From: Westiellopsis prolifica IICB1
GTDB taxonomy: Bacteria; Cyanobacteriota; Cyanobacteriia; Cyanobacteriales; Nostocaceae
Length of the DNA stretch: 64,000 nt
Assembly (NCBI RefSeq): GCF_004323185.1
Contig: NZ_NAPS01000001.1
Span: 933,803 to 997,802, forward strand
Direction of reading: 5' to 3'
In this document: positions 51,276-59,759 of the stretch, in pieces
Layout: each line of letters opens with the position of its first letter
How positions within the stretch are numbered: position 1 is the stretch's first letter
Made by a program: the position numbers and the translations under genes
Notes under the pieces: generated by a model
Told to the model about the DNA's origin: nothing
Databases searched by the model: none
What the model saw: only the letters and a program-made list of their open reading frames with translations

Positions 51276-51887
51276 GACCCTGTAATCGACTTGGTGGTAT
51301 TAGCCAGGATTGGCGCAGAGGGAAGACAAGGTAGAAAAAAAGAGTGGGTGTAGTTGAGCTTATATTTCCCACATACTTGTTGGAAGCTATTTAAATTTAA
51401 TTATTTTAATAAAAATTACTTGAATTAGTTAATTTTATTATTGTTGTTAAGTGAATTCAATCAAATATAGATAAATTATAAATATTAAGTAATATTGCGG
51501 TTACTTTAAACAAAAGGGAAACTTTAATCTGGGAGAATGAAAGTTCATTAATGTTTGGCGTTGCTGAATTTGGTCATGAATTATGTTTGTTTAAGTAGAA
51601 CAGCGTAAATAATTAAAGGTTTGTAGTGAGGACTTTAGTCCTCAAATAAGGACTAAAGTCCTTACTACGAACTAGATTCCAGTAATTTTACATTAATTCA
51701 CATAGTTTGTTTTTTTCAAATCGTTCTACTTACATATTTGTCTTCGATACAAAATCCTTCAAATATAAGACTAATATTTGATTTTTGAAAAAAACTCAGT
51801 ACACTTTTTGTTCCCTGTCTCAACGAGTAATTTCACAAATCAAACCGGATTACTATAGATATTTATTAGCACTAGAAAGGCTAAGTT
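51238..51887. other. Intergenic region with palindromes, no gene
   Basis: The 650 bases between the kinase and FHA genes contain the orphan insertion-element end, an AT-rich stretch and a long palindromic repeat at 51617-51673. No gene is seen. Confidence 0.7.
51617..51673. repeat. GGACTTTAGTCC palindromic repeat, copy 1
   Basis: GTAGTGAGGACTTTAGTCC and GGACTAAAGTCCTTACTAC form a long stem with nested palindromes. A relative lies at 58100-58161. Confidence 0.85.
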
Positions 51888-52637
51888 ATGATGACTGAGT
51901 TATCAGAAAATGAATTAAAAAAGCGACTGAGTTTATATCAAGTGTTTCTCAAGTTATATGAACATCATAGTAGCTTTTTAGATGAAATTCTTCAATTAGA
52001 TAATTTACCTCAGTCGCCGTTGACGGGGGTACAAGGGTGTTATCTACAAGGTATTGTTGATGGTTCTGCTATTTATGTGATTACCAATTTATGTGAGGGG
52101 AAAACGCAAAGATTATTACAGTCACAGCAGATCTGGACTATAGGTCGCGATCGCACTTGTGGAATTCATGTTTGTGATCAGCGTGTATCTCGTCGCCATG
52201 CAGCTATTCAGTATATTAAAGATACTGACCACTCAGGATTTTACTTGGTTGACTTTAGTAGCACCAATGGTACTTTTGTCAATGGTGAACCTGTTTATCG
52301 TCCGATAAAACTACAAGATGGCGATCATCTTCGCCTAGGTAGCATGACTTTTTATTTTTACACGAATTCTACACCATCCCAAGTCCTACCTAAAGTAGCT
52401 GTCGAGTTGTTGATGCAACTGGTTACACACAAAAAGGGTGATGAAGGATCAATTAATAGCAATCCTTTTGGTAAAAAAACTTCTTTGAATGATAAGTTTG
52501 ACCAGACCCTAGAAGCTTTCAGAGAGTTGACAATACTCAATGTTGAAGAAATTGCAGCATTGCTAACTCAAAAACAGCGGTCTGAAATTTTAGATAATTT
52601 CTTCTGTAAACAAATACCAATTAATACTATTATCTAA
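51888..52637 (+). CDS. FHA-domain protein
   Basis: A 249-residue soluble protein. The FHA domain (about residues 80-165) has the phosphothreonine-binding signature: GRDRTCGIHVCDQRVSRRHAAI (the GR, S and H motif) and DFSSTNGTFVNGEPV. The N-terminal helical region (ELSENELKKRLSLYQVFLKLYEHH) and a C-terminal helical tail flank it. It would read Thr-phosphorylated partners, and the nearby Ser/Thr kinase is the obvious candidate source. It converges with the lipid-kinase gene with a four-base overlap of their ends. Confidence 0.9.
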   Translation: MMTELSENELKKRLSLYQVFLKLYEHHSSFLDEILQLDNLPQSPLTGVQGCYLQGIVDGSAIYVITNLCEGKTQRLLQSQQIWTIGRDRTCGIHVCDQRVSRRHAAIQYIKDTDHSGFYLVDFSSTNGTFVNGEPVYRPIKLQDGDHLRLGSMTFYFYTNSTPSQVLPKVAVELLMQLVTHKKGDEGSINSNPFGKKTSLNDKFDQTLEAFRELTILNVEEIAALLTQKQRSEILDNFFCKQIPINTII

Positions 52638-53506
52638 CGGGGGACAAAAACAGCTACAGCTTTGGGAACTACACGGAAATGAGCGGGGGTATAGGTGGTG
52701 ATTTCGCCATCAGTGTTGATAGGACGAGGTTTGCGAGTATACACCTCGATTTCCTGAGCTTGAACAGAGCGAACATTCCGAGCATTTATATGTCGTCCTT
52801 GGCGCATTCTCGGCAGTAAGGGAATAATCTCCCACCAGTGCTTAATCTCTAGACTGTACAAGTCCAATCTTTGGTCGTCGATCATAGCATCGGGGGCTAC
52901 TGTCATACCACCCCCATAGTACCGACCATTAGCGATCGCAATCTGCACAGTTTTGACTTTAATTGATTGATCAGACAGACGAATTTCTGCACTAAAGGGC
53001 CGAGATTCCCAAATAACTTTCAACGCTGTAAAAGCATAAGCGAAGATTCCCCAACGACGCTTTGCTTCTTTGGTTAGTCGTTGGGTAATTTTCACACTCA
53101 ATCCTAAGCTAGCAACATTGAAAAAATATTTGCCGTTGACTTCTCCCAAGTCAATGCGTCGTGATTCACCTTTCGCAATCACTTTGCTAGCTTCCGCTAA
53201 AGAATTGGGAATTTTTAAAGTCCTTGCGAGATCGTTAGCAGTTCCTAAAGGTAAAATTCCCAGAGGTAAATTAGTTTCAACTAAAGTATCTACCGCAGCA
53301 TTGAGAGTACCATCACCACCACCAACAATTACCAAATCTACTTGATGTTGATATCTCTGGATGATCTCTGAGAAGTCCTGAGGATTTTCTGCGGATGCTG
53401 CAATCAACTCAAATCCTTGTTCTACAAGACTACTCATCACTTCTGACAAACGCTTTTGTCCTTGGCGGGATTGACGATTTACTAACAGCAGTGCGCGCCG
53501 ATTCAT
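52634..53506 (-). CDS. YegS/DagK-family lipid kinase
   Basis: A 290-residue soluble lipid kinase of the diacylglycerol-kinase catalytic family. The nucleotide motif GGGDGTLNAAVDTL (about residues 61-74) and LPLGILPLGTANDLARTL (about 80-97) are diagnostic. The C-terminal beta domain has NGRYYGGGMTVAPDAMIDDQRLDLY. Family members phosphorylate diacylglycerol or related lipids; which lipid is unknown. The ATG at 53506 gives the usual length. It is transcribed alone. Confidence 0.9.
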   Translation of the reverse strand: MNRRALLLVNRQSRQGQKRLSEVMSSLVEQGFELIAASAENPQDFSEIIQRYQHQVDLVIVGGGDGTLNAAVDTLVETNLPLGILPLGTANDLARTLKIPNSLAEASKVIAKGESRRIDLGEVNGKYFFNVASLGLSVKITQRLTKEAKRRWGIFAYAFTALKVIWESRPFSAEIRLSDQSIKVKTVQIAIANGRYYGGGMTVAPDAMIDDQRLDLYSLEIKHWWEIIPLLPRMRQGRHINARNVRSVQAQEIEVYTRKPRPINTDGEITTYTPAHFRVVPKAVAVFVPR

Positions 53507-53596
53507 AAGTAGTAATTTTTATATATTATACGTAAAAATATTCATATGCTGCCTACACTCTCTTGAAAATTACTCTCAAACTGTGCAGGTATTTTT

Positions 53597-54307
53597 ATGA
53601 ATTATACTCATTATTCCGTTTTTATACGCTTCTTATATAGGTTGCCTTGTTACATTTTCGGATTAGTTTCATTTACCTTAATTTTACTAGCTATCAGTGC
53701 ATTTGTACCTAGAAAATGGCAGTATTCTTCACAAAGTAATTGTGACATCCAAATTTGTGTTTCTAACACAGGTATTCATTCTAATATTATAGTACCAACA
53801 AAAAATAATATTTTTGATTGGCACAAGTTTTTTTCGCTCAGTAAAATCGGTATAGATACTACTCCAGATTATAATTACTTAAGTTTTGGCTGGGGAGACA
53901 AAGATTTTTATATGTTAACTCCTTCTTTGTCTGATTTAAAATTTTCTACTACTTTTAACGCACTCTTCATGCCTACCTCTTCTGTTATGTATGTCAAGGG
54001 TTATCAAGTAATACCAACTGATTTAGAAGTTAAATGTATCCAACTCAGCAAAAATGATTATTCACGATTAATAGAGTATATTCAAAGTAGTTTTCAAATA
54101 GATACAAAAGGGAAAACAATCCGTTTAGGTGATGGTCACACTGTCAATGCAGGTTTTTATGCAGCAGTTGGCAGTTACTCAATTTTGAGAAATTGTAATT
54201 CTTGGACAGCATCTGGTTTAAGAAGAGCTAATATTAACACTCCTCTTTGGGATGGGCTTTCAAGTGCAATTATCTTCCACCTCAAAAATAGCTGTGATGT
54301 TAAATAA
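53597..54307 (+). CDS. DUF2459 (TIGR02117-type) protein
   Basis: A 236-residue protein with one N-terminal membrane helix (about residues 13-36). The following domain begins with a Cys-containing strand pattern (CDIQICVSNTGIHSNIIVPTKN), has YNYLSFGWGDKDFYMLTPSLSD, and ends with TVNAGFYAAVGSYSILRNCNSWTASGLRRANINTP. I recognise the DUF2459 family. Conserved His (GIHSNI) and Cys (NCNSW) residues recall NlpC/P60-like enzymes, but no activity is known. It is preceded by an AT-rich leader and followed by a hairpin. Confidence 0.8.
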   Translation: MNYTHYSVFIRFLYRLPCYIFGLVSFTLILLAISAFVPRKWQYSSQSNCDIQICVSNTGIHSNIIVPTKNNIFDWHKFFSLSKIGIDTTPDYNYLSFGWGDKDFYMLTPSLSDLKFSTTFNALFMPTSSVMYVKGYQVIPTDLEVKCIQLSKNDYSRLIEYIQSSFQIDTKGKTIRLGDGHTVNAGFYAAVGSYSILRNCNSWTASGLRRANINTPLWDGLSSAIIFHLKNSCDVK

Positions 54308-54308
54308 A

Positions 54309-54360
54309 AAGGCAAAAGGAAGAAGTGTTATGTTAAATTTTCTTCTTATCTTTTACCTTT
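54309..54360 (+). terminator. Hairpin after the DUF2459 gene
   Basis: AAAAGGCAAAAGGAAGAAG is opposed by CTTCTTATCTTTTACCTTT with a loop of about 14 bases, directly after the stop codon. A T-rich 3' side favours a terminator. Confidence 0.65.
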
Positions 54361-54900
54361 AATTTGAGGCTAACCTTGATTGTGTTGGCAAAGTGGTGGA
54401 AAACCACTTACTCATAATTGTAATAATAAATGCATAAAAGATGTATAACAATTTATCTATGTGAATGATTGCATTTAAAAGATAGTTAGATAAGCCGTAA
54501 CTGAGCGATCGCACAACTGGATCAAATGCTGACTTGAATGCAGAGATAAAAGTCTGATTTTTCCTACATCTTGACACCAATTTTCAACTTGGTATCACAA
54601 CTAAATTTTCTAAACCTTCCTCCATCAGTTATACAACTTAATTAGAAAGTACCCCCATTAGTTAGAGGAATCAGAAACCTTAAACTCCTAGAATAAGACG
54701 GGAACATCTAAAACAATTAGGAAGTAAAGACCGTAAATTTACGATCTCTACACATAGCGAAATCATGCCGAAAAATTCTTAACCTAACCGTATTCAATGT
54801 GGTATCGCAGACTTGAATATAAAGTTAGTTCCCCATTTTAGGCTACGGCAACAGCGAAGCCGTATATTTGTTTTCGGTCAGGAGGGGAGTGAAAAAAACT
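54361..54900. other. Intergenic region, no confident gene
   Basis: This region holds an uncertain 73-codon minus-strand frame at 54359-54580 and a short palindrome at 54730-54745. A TACGGC/GCCGTA hairpin at 54844-54864 lies just before the ribosome site of the phosphoribosyltransferase gene. Confidence 0.55.
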
Positions 54901-55569
54901 ATGGTATTCAAAGACCGAACTACAGCAGGACAATTGTTAGCTGCACAATTAGCAGCCTATGCGACTCGAAAAGATGTAATTGTATTAGCATTACCACGTG
55001 GTGGTGTACCTGTTGCTTTTGAAGTTGCTCACAGAATCACTGCTCCACTGGACGTTTTTATTGTCCGCAAACTGGGTGTACCTGGACATGAAGAGTTGGC
55101 GATGGGAGCAATTGCTTCTGGTGGATTGCGAGTACTTAATAATGCAGTAATCCAAATGTTTGATCTGTCTGAAGATGTAATTGACCAGGTTGCAGCCAAA
55201 GAACAGCGCGAACTGGAAAGACGGGATCATCTTTATCGAGATGACCGCCCTTTTCCTACTCTGGGTGAACAGACTGTGATTTTAGTCGATGATGGTCTAG
55301 CTACGGGTACAACAATGCGGGCTGCGGTAATAGCATTGCAGCAACAGCAACCCGCTCGTCTTATAGTTGCTGTACCAGTTTCATCACCTGAAGCTTATCA
55401 GGAAATCCAGACATTGGTGGATGAAATTGTGTGTCTAGAAACACCCGACCCCTTTTATAGTGTTGGTCTTTGGTATCAAGACTTCCCGCAAACAAGCGAT
55501 GCAGAAGTTCGCGATTTACTCAAACGGGCTAGTGATAACAATCAACAGTCGATGGTCAATAGTTCCTAG
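54901..55569 (+). CDS. Phosphoribosyltransferase-family protein
   Basis: A 222-residue type I phosphoribosyltransferase-like protein. The PRPP motif is VILVDDGLATGTTMRAAV (about residues 123-140). The N-terminal segment VIVLALPRGGVPVAFEVAHRITAPLDVFIVRKLG and GAIASGG are typical of the family often annotated as putative PRTases of unknown substrate. GGAGGGGAG stands 11 bases before ATG 54901; an upstream in-frame ATG at 54868 is less likely. It is alone, preceded by a small hairpin. Confidence 0.87.
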   Translation: MVFKDRTTAGQLLAAQLAAYATRKDVIVLALPRGGVPVAFEVAHRITAPLDVFIVRKLGVPGHEELAMGAIASGGLRVLNNAVIQMFDLSEDVIDQVAAKEQRELERRDHLYRDDRPFPTLGEQTVILVDDGLATGTTMRAAVIALQQQQPARLIVAVPVSSPEAYQEIQTLVDEIVCLETPDPFYSVGLWYQDFPQTSDAEVRDLLKRASDNNQQSMVNSS

Positions 55570-55601
55570 CCCCTCCTATGGGCGACAGGAGAGTATCAAA
55601 A

Positions 55602-56051
55602 TTAGACATCAGTTGGTTTGTTAAACAACTCCAATATTTGCCTACAAAACTGCTTTAGTTTTTCACATACTTCTTCGGAAGGCTGGGTTTCACCAACAAA
55701 ATTCCAATTTTCTACCGTTGACATTCGCCACTGTTCACCTTGGTGGCTAAATCCTGCTGCTTCCACACCAATTGCCCGACGTACACTACTTAGAGGATCT
55801 TGATAAAAACGGATTTGAATTAAGATACTGCGGCTACGCCATGATTTGCTGACTCCAGGAAAGTGAAAGCCAATATCTATGGAATCTGGATCAATTAACT
55901 CTCTGGTTTCTGGATCATTTGTCCACGGCTTAAGATCAGACCTAGCATCGGGAAACTGATATTTAAATAAATTAACAACTGTCGCAATCTTGCTGGCGAA
56001 TTCTAAGTTAGTTCCCATTTCTGCTGCATTCACGTAAACACCCACCTCCAC
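55602..56051 (-). CDS. Conserved hypothetical protein
   Basis: A 149-residue soluble protein starting MEVGVYVNAAEMGTNLEFASKIATVVNLF. It has a central FHFPGVSKSWRSRSILIQIRFYQDP block and a C-terminal helical part (SEEVCEKLKQFCRQILELFNKP). The even composition and HIP1-poor but coherent sequence suggest a real gene. I do not recognise a family or function. It converges with the phosphoribosyltransferase gene across 32 bases. Confidence 0.65.
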   Translation of the reverse strand: MEVGVYVNAAEMGTNLEFASKIATVVNLFKYQFPDARSDLKPWTNDPETRELIDPDSIDIGFHFPGVSKSWRSRSILIQIRFYQDPLSSVRRAIGVEAAGFSHQGEQWRMSTVENWNFVGETQPSEEVCEKLKQFCRQILELFNKPTDV

Positions 56052-56348
56052 GTTGTGTTTATTAATGGACGATGCGACGAAATCAAAACCGCCAGAAGGC
56101 TCTTGGAATTTAAATTTCAGCCTATCAATATCTTTATATTTTTGGCAAATTTCAAATTACACTTTCGTGACAATGTTTATATGGTTTATATGGATTTTAG
56201 TTTGAGTTAGCATAGTTTTTTAAGTAATTATACTCAACATATTAAGATAAAAAAATAATTTCAGCAAAATCCTTTGTCAATCAGAACAAGATGTTACGCG
56301 CTCCGATCTAAAATGACACTGTTAATCGGTAATACATAAGCTTAGTTT
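56052..56348. other. Divergent intergenic region
   Basis: Nearly 300 AT-rich bases between the hypothetical gene and psbQ. They must carry the psbQ promoter; no repeat array or hairpin stands out. Confidence 0.6.
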
Positions 56349-56816
56349 ATGGCGCGTCAACGCTCACTCTTGTCACTAGTCCTGGTTCTTTTAGCAACAT
56401 TTCTGATCAGCTGTGGTGGTCCAACTGTAGCCACAGCACCTCCAACTTATACGCCCACACAGATTGAGAAAATTCAGGGATACCTGCCTAAAATCGAAAC
56501 TGTGCGCGATCGCTCTGATGAACTCAAAGGGCTGATCCAAAATAACAATTGGGTAAATGTTGGTAATTTTATCCACGGCCCGATGGCAGAAGCAAGGCTA
56601 AACATGACTTACATCATTCCAAACCTTTTGCCTGAAGATCAACCAAAAGCACGTCAAGTAGCTAGAGATTTATTTAATCATCTGGTTCAAATTGATCAAG
56701 CTACTGAATCTGCTAATTCCTTAAAAGCTTTGAGTAACACCAAGGCTGCATTTGTAGATGTTGACAAATTCCTTGATTTGCTTCCAGAAGCAAGCACATC
56801 AGCAGAAGCTGGTTAG
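56349..56816 (+). CDS. psbQ: Photosystem II lipoprotein PsbQ
   Basis: A 155-residue thylakoid-lumen lipoprotein that stabilises the oxygen-evolving side of photosystem II. The signal ends in a lipobox LISC (Cys22). The mature part is a four-helix bundle: TQIEKIQGYLPKIETVRDRSDELKGLIQNNNWVNVGNFIHGPMAEARLNMTYIIPNLLPEDQ and KARQVARDLFNHLVQIDQAT. The W-V-N-V-x-N-F-I-H-G-P element is characteristic of cyanobacterial PsbQ. It stands alone. Confidence 0.94.
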   Translation: MARQRSLLSLVLVLLATFLISCGGPTVATAPPTYTPTQIEKIQGYLPKIETVRDRSDELKGLIQNNNWVNVGNFIHGPMAEARLNMTYIIPNLLPEDQPKARQVARDLFNHLVQIDQATESANSLKALSNTKAAFVDVDKFLDLLPEASTSAEAG

Positions 56817-56825
56817 TGTTTAAGA

Positions 56826-56965
56826 TGGGGAAAGGGGAAAGGGGAAAGGGGACATATCAATTCAAAATTCAAAATTCAAAATTCAAAATTCAAAATTAAG
56901 AACTTTTTGACTTTTGACTTGTTTAGCCTTATCCCCAATCCCTGATCCCCTTTCCCCGATCCCTT
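56826..56965. repeat. GGGGAAA and ATTCAAA arrays with opposed GATCCCC units
   Basis: Three GGGGAAA units, five TTCAAAA units and GATCCCC/TCCCCAA units fill the gap between psbQ and the oxidoreductase. The first and last are complementary. Confidence 0.85.
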
Positions 56966-56975
56966 CTTAAAAATC

Positions 56976-58091
56976 ATGAATGTAGTTATTATTGGTTGTG
57001 GTGCAGTTGGAGCTGCGATCGCCTATGAACTGAGTCTAGTCAAGCAGTTGAAGATCACAGTAATAGACAAACAACCACCCGCTCAAGCTTCCACAGGGGC
57101 AGCTTTGGGTGTTTTAATGGGTATCATCAGCCACAAAATCAAAGGAAAAGCTTGGCGGATGCGTCAGACTAGCATCCAACGCTACGAAAGCCTGATTCCA
57201 GAATTAGAAGAACTGACAAATCACAAGATTGCTTTTAACCGCCAAGGAATTCTCATGCTGTTGACGAGAAGTACAGATTCTGGTGTCGCAGATGAGGAAA
57301 TCTCACAATGGCAAAAACTAACTGAAATTCGCCACACTCAAGGTTATCAGCTAGAAATTTGGGAGCCGGCTAAATTACAAAATATCTGTCCACAGGTAGA
57401 AGATAAAAATATTATTGGTGCTGTCTATTCTCCTCAAGATCGCCAACTAGACCCCACATCTCTAACATTAGCTTTAGTTGCAGCTGCTCAAAACAATGGT
57501 GTTACCTTTAAATTTGGTGTGAATGTTTTAGGCATAACTCCACCATCTCAGCAAGGGGATATTTGTCAACAAGTGGAGACAACACAAGGGAATTTTACAG
57601 CAGATTGGTTTGTAGTTGCTGCTGGACTTGGTTCATCACCATTATCAGCACAGTTAAACCAGATGGTTGACATCCGTCCTGTATTAGGGCAAGCTTTGCA
57701 ACTCAGATTAGAACATTCTTTGGGTAATCCTGATTTTCAGCCAGTAATTACTGGTAATGATGTGCATATTGTTCCTGTTGGTGATGGAGATTACTGGATA
57801 GGCGCAACAGTTGAGTTCCCCACAAACGGTAGTAATGAGATACCACCCAACACAGAATTGCTTGAATCTATCAAACAACAAGCGATCGCCTTCTGTCCAG
57901 ATTTAGCAAAAGCCACTACTATCCGTACTTGGTCTGGTTTACGTCCTCGCCCCGAAGGACGACCCGCTCCGATTATAGAAAAACTATCAGGCTTTAGTAA
58001 CGTCTTGCTTGCTACTGGACATTATCGCAACGGTATCTTACTTGCACCCGCAACAGCTGACGCGATTCGTGAGATGATTATTGCTAATTAG
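56976..58091 (+). CDS. FAD-dependent oxidoreductase (glycine/D-amino acid oxidase family)
   Basis: A 371-residue flavoprotein of the DAO family. The dinucleotide motif VVIIGCGAVGAAIAYEL lies at residues 2-18. The substrate and FAD contacts include STGAALGVLMG, FTADWFVVAAGLGSSPLS and the C-terminal RTWSGLRPRPEGRPAPI...LLATGHYRNGILLAPATAD. This ending is typical of glycine-oxidase-like (ThiO-type) enzymes. A role in thiazole synthesis or amino-acid oxidation is possible, but no thiamine gene is adjacent. A palindromic repeat separates it from the alpha/beta-hydrolase-fold gene. Confidence 0.87.
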   Translation: MNVVIIGCGAVGAAIAYELSLVKQLKITVIDKQPPAQASTGAALGVLMGIISHKIKGKAWRMRQTSIQRYESLIPELEELTNHKIAFNRQGILMLLTRSTDSGVADEEISQWQKLTEIRHTQGYQLEIWEPAKLQNICPQVEDKNIIGAVYSPQDRQLDPTSLTLALVAAAQNNGVTFKFGVNVLGITPPSQQGDICQQVETTQGNFTADWFVVAAGLGSSPLSAQLNQMVDIRPVLGQALQLRLEHSLGNPDFQPVITGNDVHIVPVGDGDYWIGATVEFPTNGSNEIPPNTELLESIKQQAIAFCPDLAKATTIRTWSGLRPRPEGRPAPIIEKLSGFSNVLLATGHYRNGILLAPATADAIREMIIAN

Positions 58092-58099
58092 AAAAACAT

Positions 58100-58161
58100 A
58101 GGTTTGTAGTAAGGACTTTAGTCCTTGAATATTCAAGCGCTAAAGCGCTCACTACAAACCT
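58100..58161. repeat. GGACTTTAGTCC palindromic repeat, copy 2
   Basis: GGTTTGTAGTAAGGACTTTA and its opposite arm ending ACTACAAACC enclose a nested AGCGCTAAAGCGCT. It is a relative of the repeat at 51617-51673 and lies between two co-directional genes. Confidence 0.85.
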
Positions 58162-58194
58162 ATTTTTATTTACGCCCTTGCATTTTTAATAAAA

Positions 58195-59049
58195 ATGTCT
58201 TTAACAGAACATAAAATTACCGTAGATTCACGAGAATGGTTTTACAGATTAGCCGAACCAATTGGTAGAACTGATTTATTACCTGTTGTATTGCTACATG
58301 GTTTAGTTTCCCAAAGCTATAGTTGGCGTAATATTTTACCCGTATTAGCACAACAAGGAACAAAAGCGATCGCACCAGATTGGATTGGTTTTGGCTTTTC
58401 TGCTAAACCGGAAAAAAGAGATTTTGCTTACACTCCCGATGCATTTATTACAGCCTTAGAAGGATTTATTCAAGCTTTAGAATTAGAACGTTTTTCTTTA
58501 ATTGTCCAAGGTTTTTTAGGTTCTGTGGGGCTGCAATATGCTTTGCGTCATCCAGAACAAATAGCTAATATTGCTATACTCAATACACCAATTTCTAGCA
58601 CTGCCAAATTACCTTGGAAAATTCAACAAATGGGTCTACCTTTTGCAGGCGACATGATGACTCAAGACCCCCTGTTAGTAGATAGAACTTTGGAAGGTGG
58701 TAGTCGTTATATTATTCCTGACAAAGATTTAGATGTTTACCGCAAACCATTCTTAAAAACATCTGCTGCTGGACGCGCGCTTCTCTCAACAATTCGCAAT
58801 TTGCAACTTGCAAAAGCCATGTCTGAAATCGAAACTGGTTTTAAAGATTGGCAACAACCAATATTAATTCAATGGGGAGCTATTGATCCTTGGTTGAATG
58901 TTGATATGGCAGAAAACTTTGCTAAATCTGTACCTAATGGAGAATTAGTAAAATTAAATAATGTTGGGCATTATCCACAAGAGCATTACCACGAAACTAT
59001 CTTAGAAGATTTGTTACCTTTCGTGCGTCGTGCTGAAGAAAAGCAGTAG
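58195..59049 (+). CDS. Alpha/beta-hydrolase-fold protein lacking the usual nucleophile
   Basis: A 284-residue alpha/beta-hydrolase-fold protein close in pattern to haloalkane-dehalogenase-like members. It has the oxyanion-side HGLVSQSYSWRNILPVL (residues 33-49), DWIGFGFSAKP, the acid Asp in QWGAIDPWLNVD and the His of NNVGHYPQEH. The nucleophile elbow reads VQGFLGSVGLQYA, where dehalogenases have VQDWGG and serine hydrolases GxSxG. The Asp/Ser is therefore replaced. The protein may be a non-enzymatic or unusual member. It follows the FAD oxidoreductase after 103 bases. Confidence 0.82.
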   Translation: MSLTEHKITVDSREWFYRLAEPIGRTDLLPVVLLHGLVSQSYSWRNILPVLAQQGTKAIAPDWIGFGFSAKPEKRDFAYTPDAFITALEGFIQALELERFSLIVQGFLGSVGLQYALRHPEQIANIAILNTPISSTAKLPWKIQQMGLPFAGDMMTQDPLLVDRTLEGGSRYIIPDKDLDVYRKPFLKTSAAGRALLSTIRNLQLAKAMSEIETGFKDWQQPILIQWGAIDPWLNVDMAENFAKSVPNGELVKLNNVGHYPQEHYHETILEDLLPFVRRAEEKQ

Positions 59050-59082
59050 ATACCAAGGGAGCATCCGAAATGTTCAAAAAAC

Positions 59083-59130
59083 CTGCGATTGAAATCGCAG
59101 TCTCATAGCTCAAGTCTGCTTAAACAGACT
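59083..59130. repeat. Two adjacent short palindromes
   Basis: CTGCGATTGAAATCGCAG (59083-59100) and AGTCTGCTTAAACAGACT (59113-59130) lie between the hydrolase gene and a 110-base repeat. Either could terminate hydrolase transcription. Confidence 0.75.
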
Positions 59131-59137
59131 GTTTGAC

Positions 59138-59245
59138 TTATACCATTTCACAAAAAATCTGATACAAATACAGACCCTGTACCAGACGCGATATATTGCG
59201 TTTGGTACAAAATTTATGTGTATCGTGATTAACGTGAAAAGACAC
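59138..59245. mobile_element. 110-base MITE-like element, copy B
   Basis: This is an inverted copy of the element at 24566-24675. The left end TTATACCATTTCACA matches well. The central palindrome (59179-59208) has two changes, and the right terminal repeat is degenerate. Confidence 0.75.
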
Positions 59246-59324
59246 AAATTGTCAATTCCATTTTCCAAAATCCATAGACGCGCTCATAGGCTTCTTGTAG
59301 AGTAATCCAAAATCTAAAATGGTA

Positions 59325-59528
59325 TTAGCTATCTTGCTGATTTATTTGCTCAAGTTCATCTAATGCTTTTTGAATAGCTTGACGACAAAATTCTCTTGCA
59401 TCGTCAACTTGATTCAATCTCTGTTTCATTGTTTTTGTAATCCGTAATGTCCATTGTTCAGTTAATGGTTCTTCTCTGTCAGTTACAAATTTCTTGAGAT
59501 TTTCAGGAGTTCCTTTAGGATTAGGCAT
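59325..59528 (-). CDS. Small hypothetical protein
   Basis: A 67-residue protein, MPNPKGTPENLKKFVTDREEPLTEQWTLRITKTMKQRLNQVDDAREFCRQAIQKALDEL. The segment LTEQWTLRITKTMKQRL and the following helix resemble small ribbon-helix-helix-type DNA-binding or antitoxin proteins, but this is weak. The opening MPNPKGTPENLK is a phrase seen in many short cyanobacterial proteins of this kind. No toxin partner is seen beside it. Confidence 0.6.
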   Translation of the reverse strand: MPNPKGTPENLKKFVTDREEPLTEQWTLRITKTMKQRLNQVDDAREFCRQAIQKALDELEQINQQDS

Positions 59529-59759
59529 TTTTGTAAAGGTTTTAAATTAGGCTTGATTCACTCAGGTTCATTTAATTTAACATTAATTAAGGTGGTTGTA
59601 CTTTTTTGAAATTTTTTTAGGAAACAACACAAAGGCACAAGATGTTGTTGATGAGTTTAATAAAAGGTGGCAAAACAACGAGGGGTGTTCTAAAAGTTAA
59701 GTTACCACTTCCGCAGATATCATATCAATAGTTTCTTGACAAAGTACTAATAGCGACTA

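Noticed and set aside
54359..54580. 73-codon minus-strand frame with a hydrophobic segment (LLYIFYAFIITIM)
   Set aside because: It could be a small membrane protein, but its end runs into the terminator hairpin of the previous gene and no ribosome site or family resemblance is seen; left as undecided.
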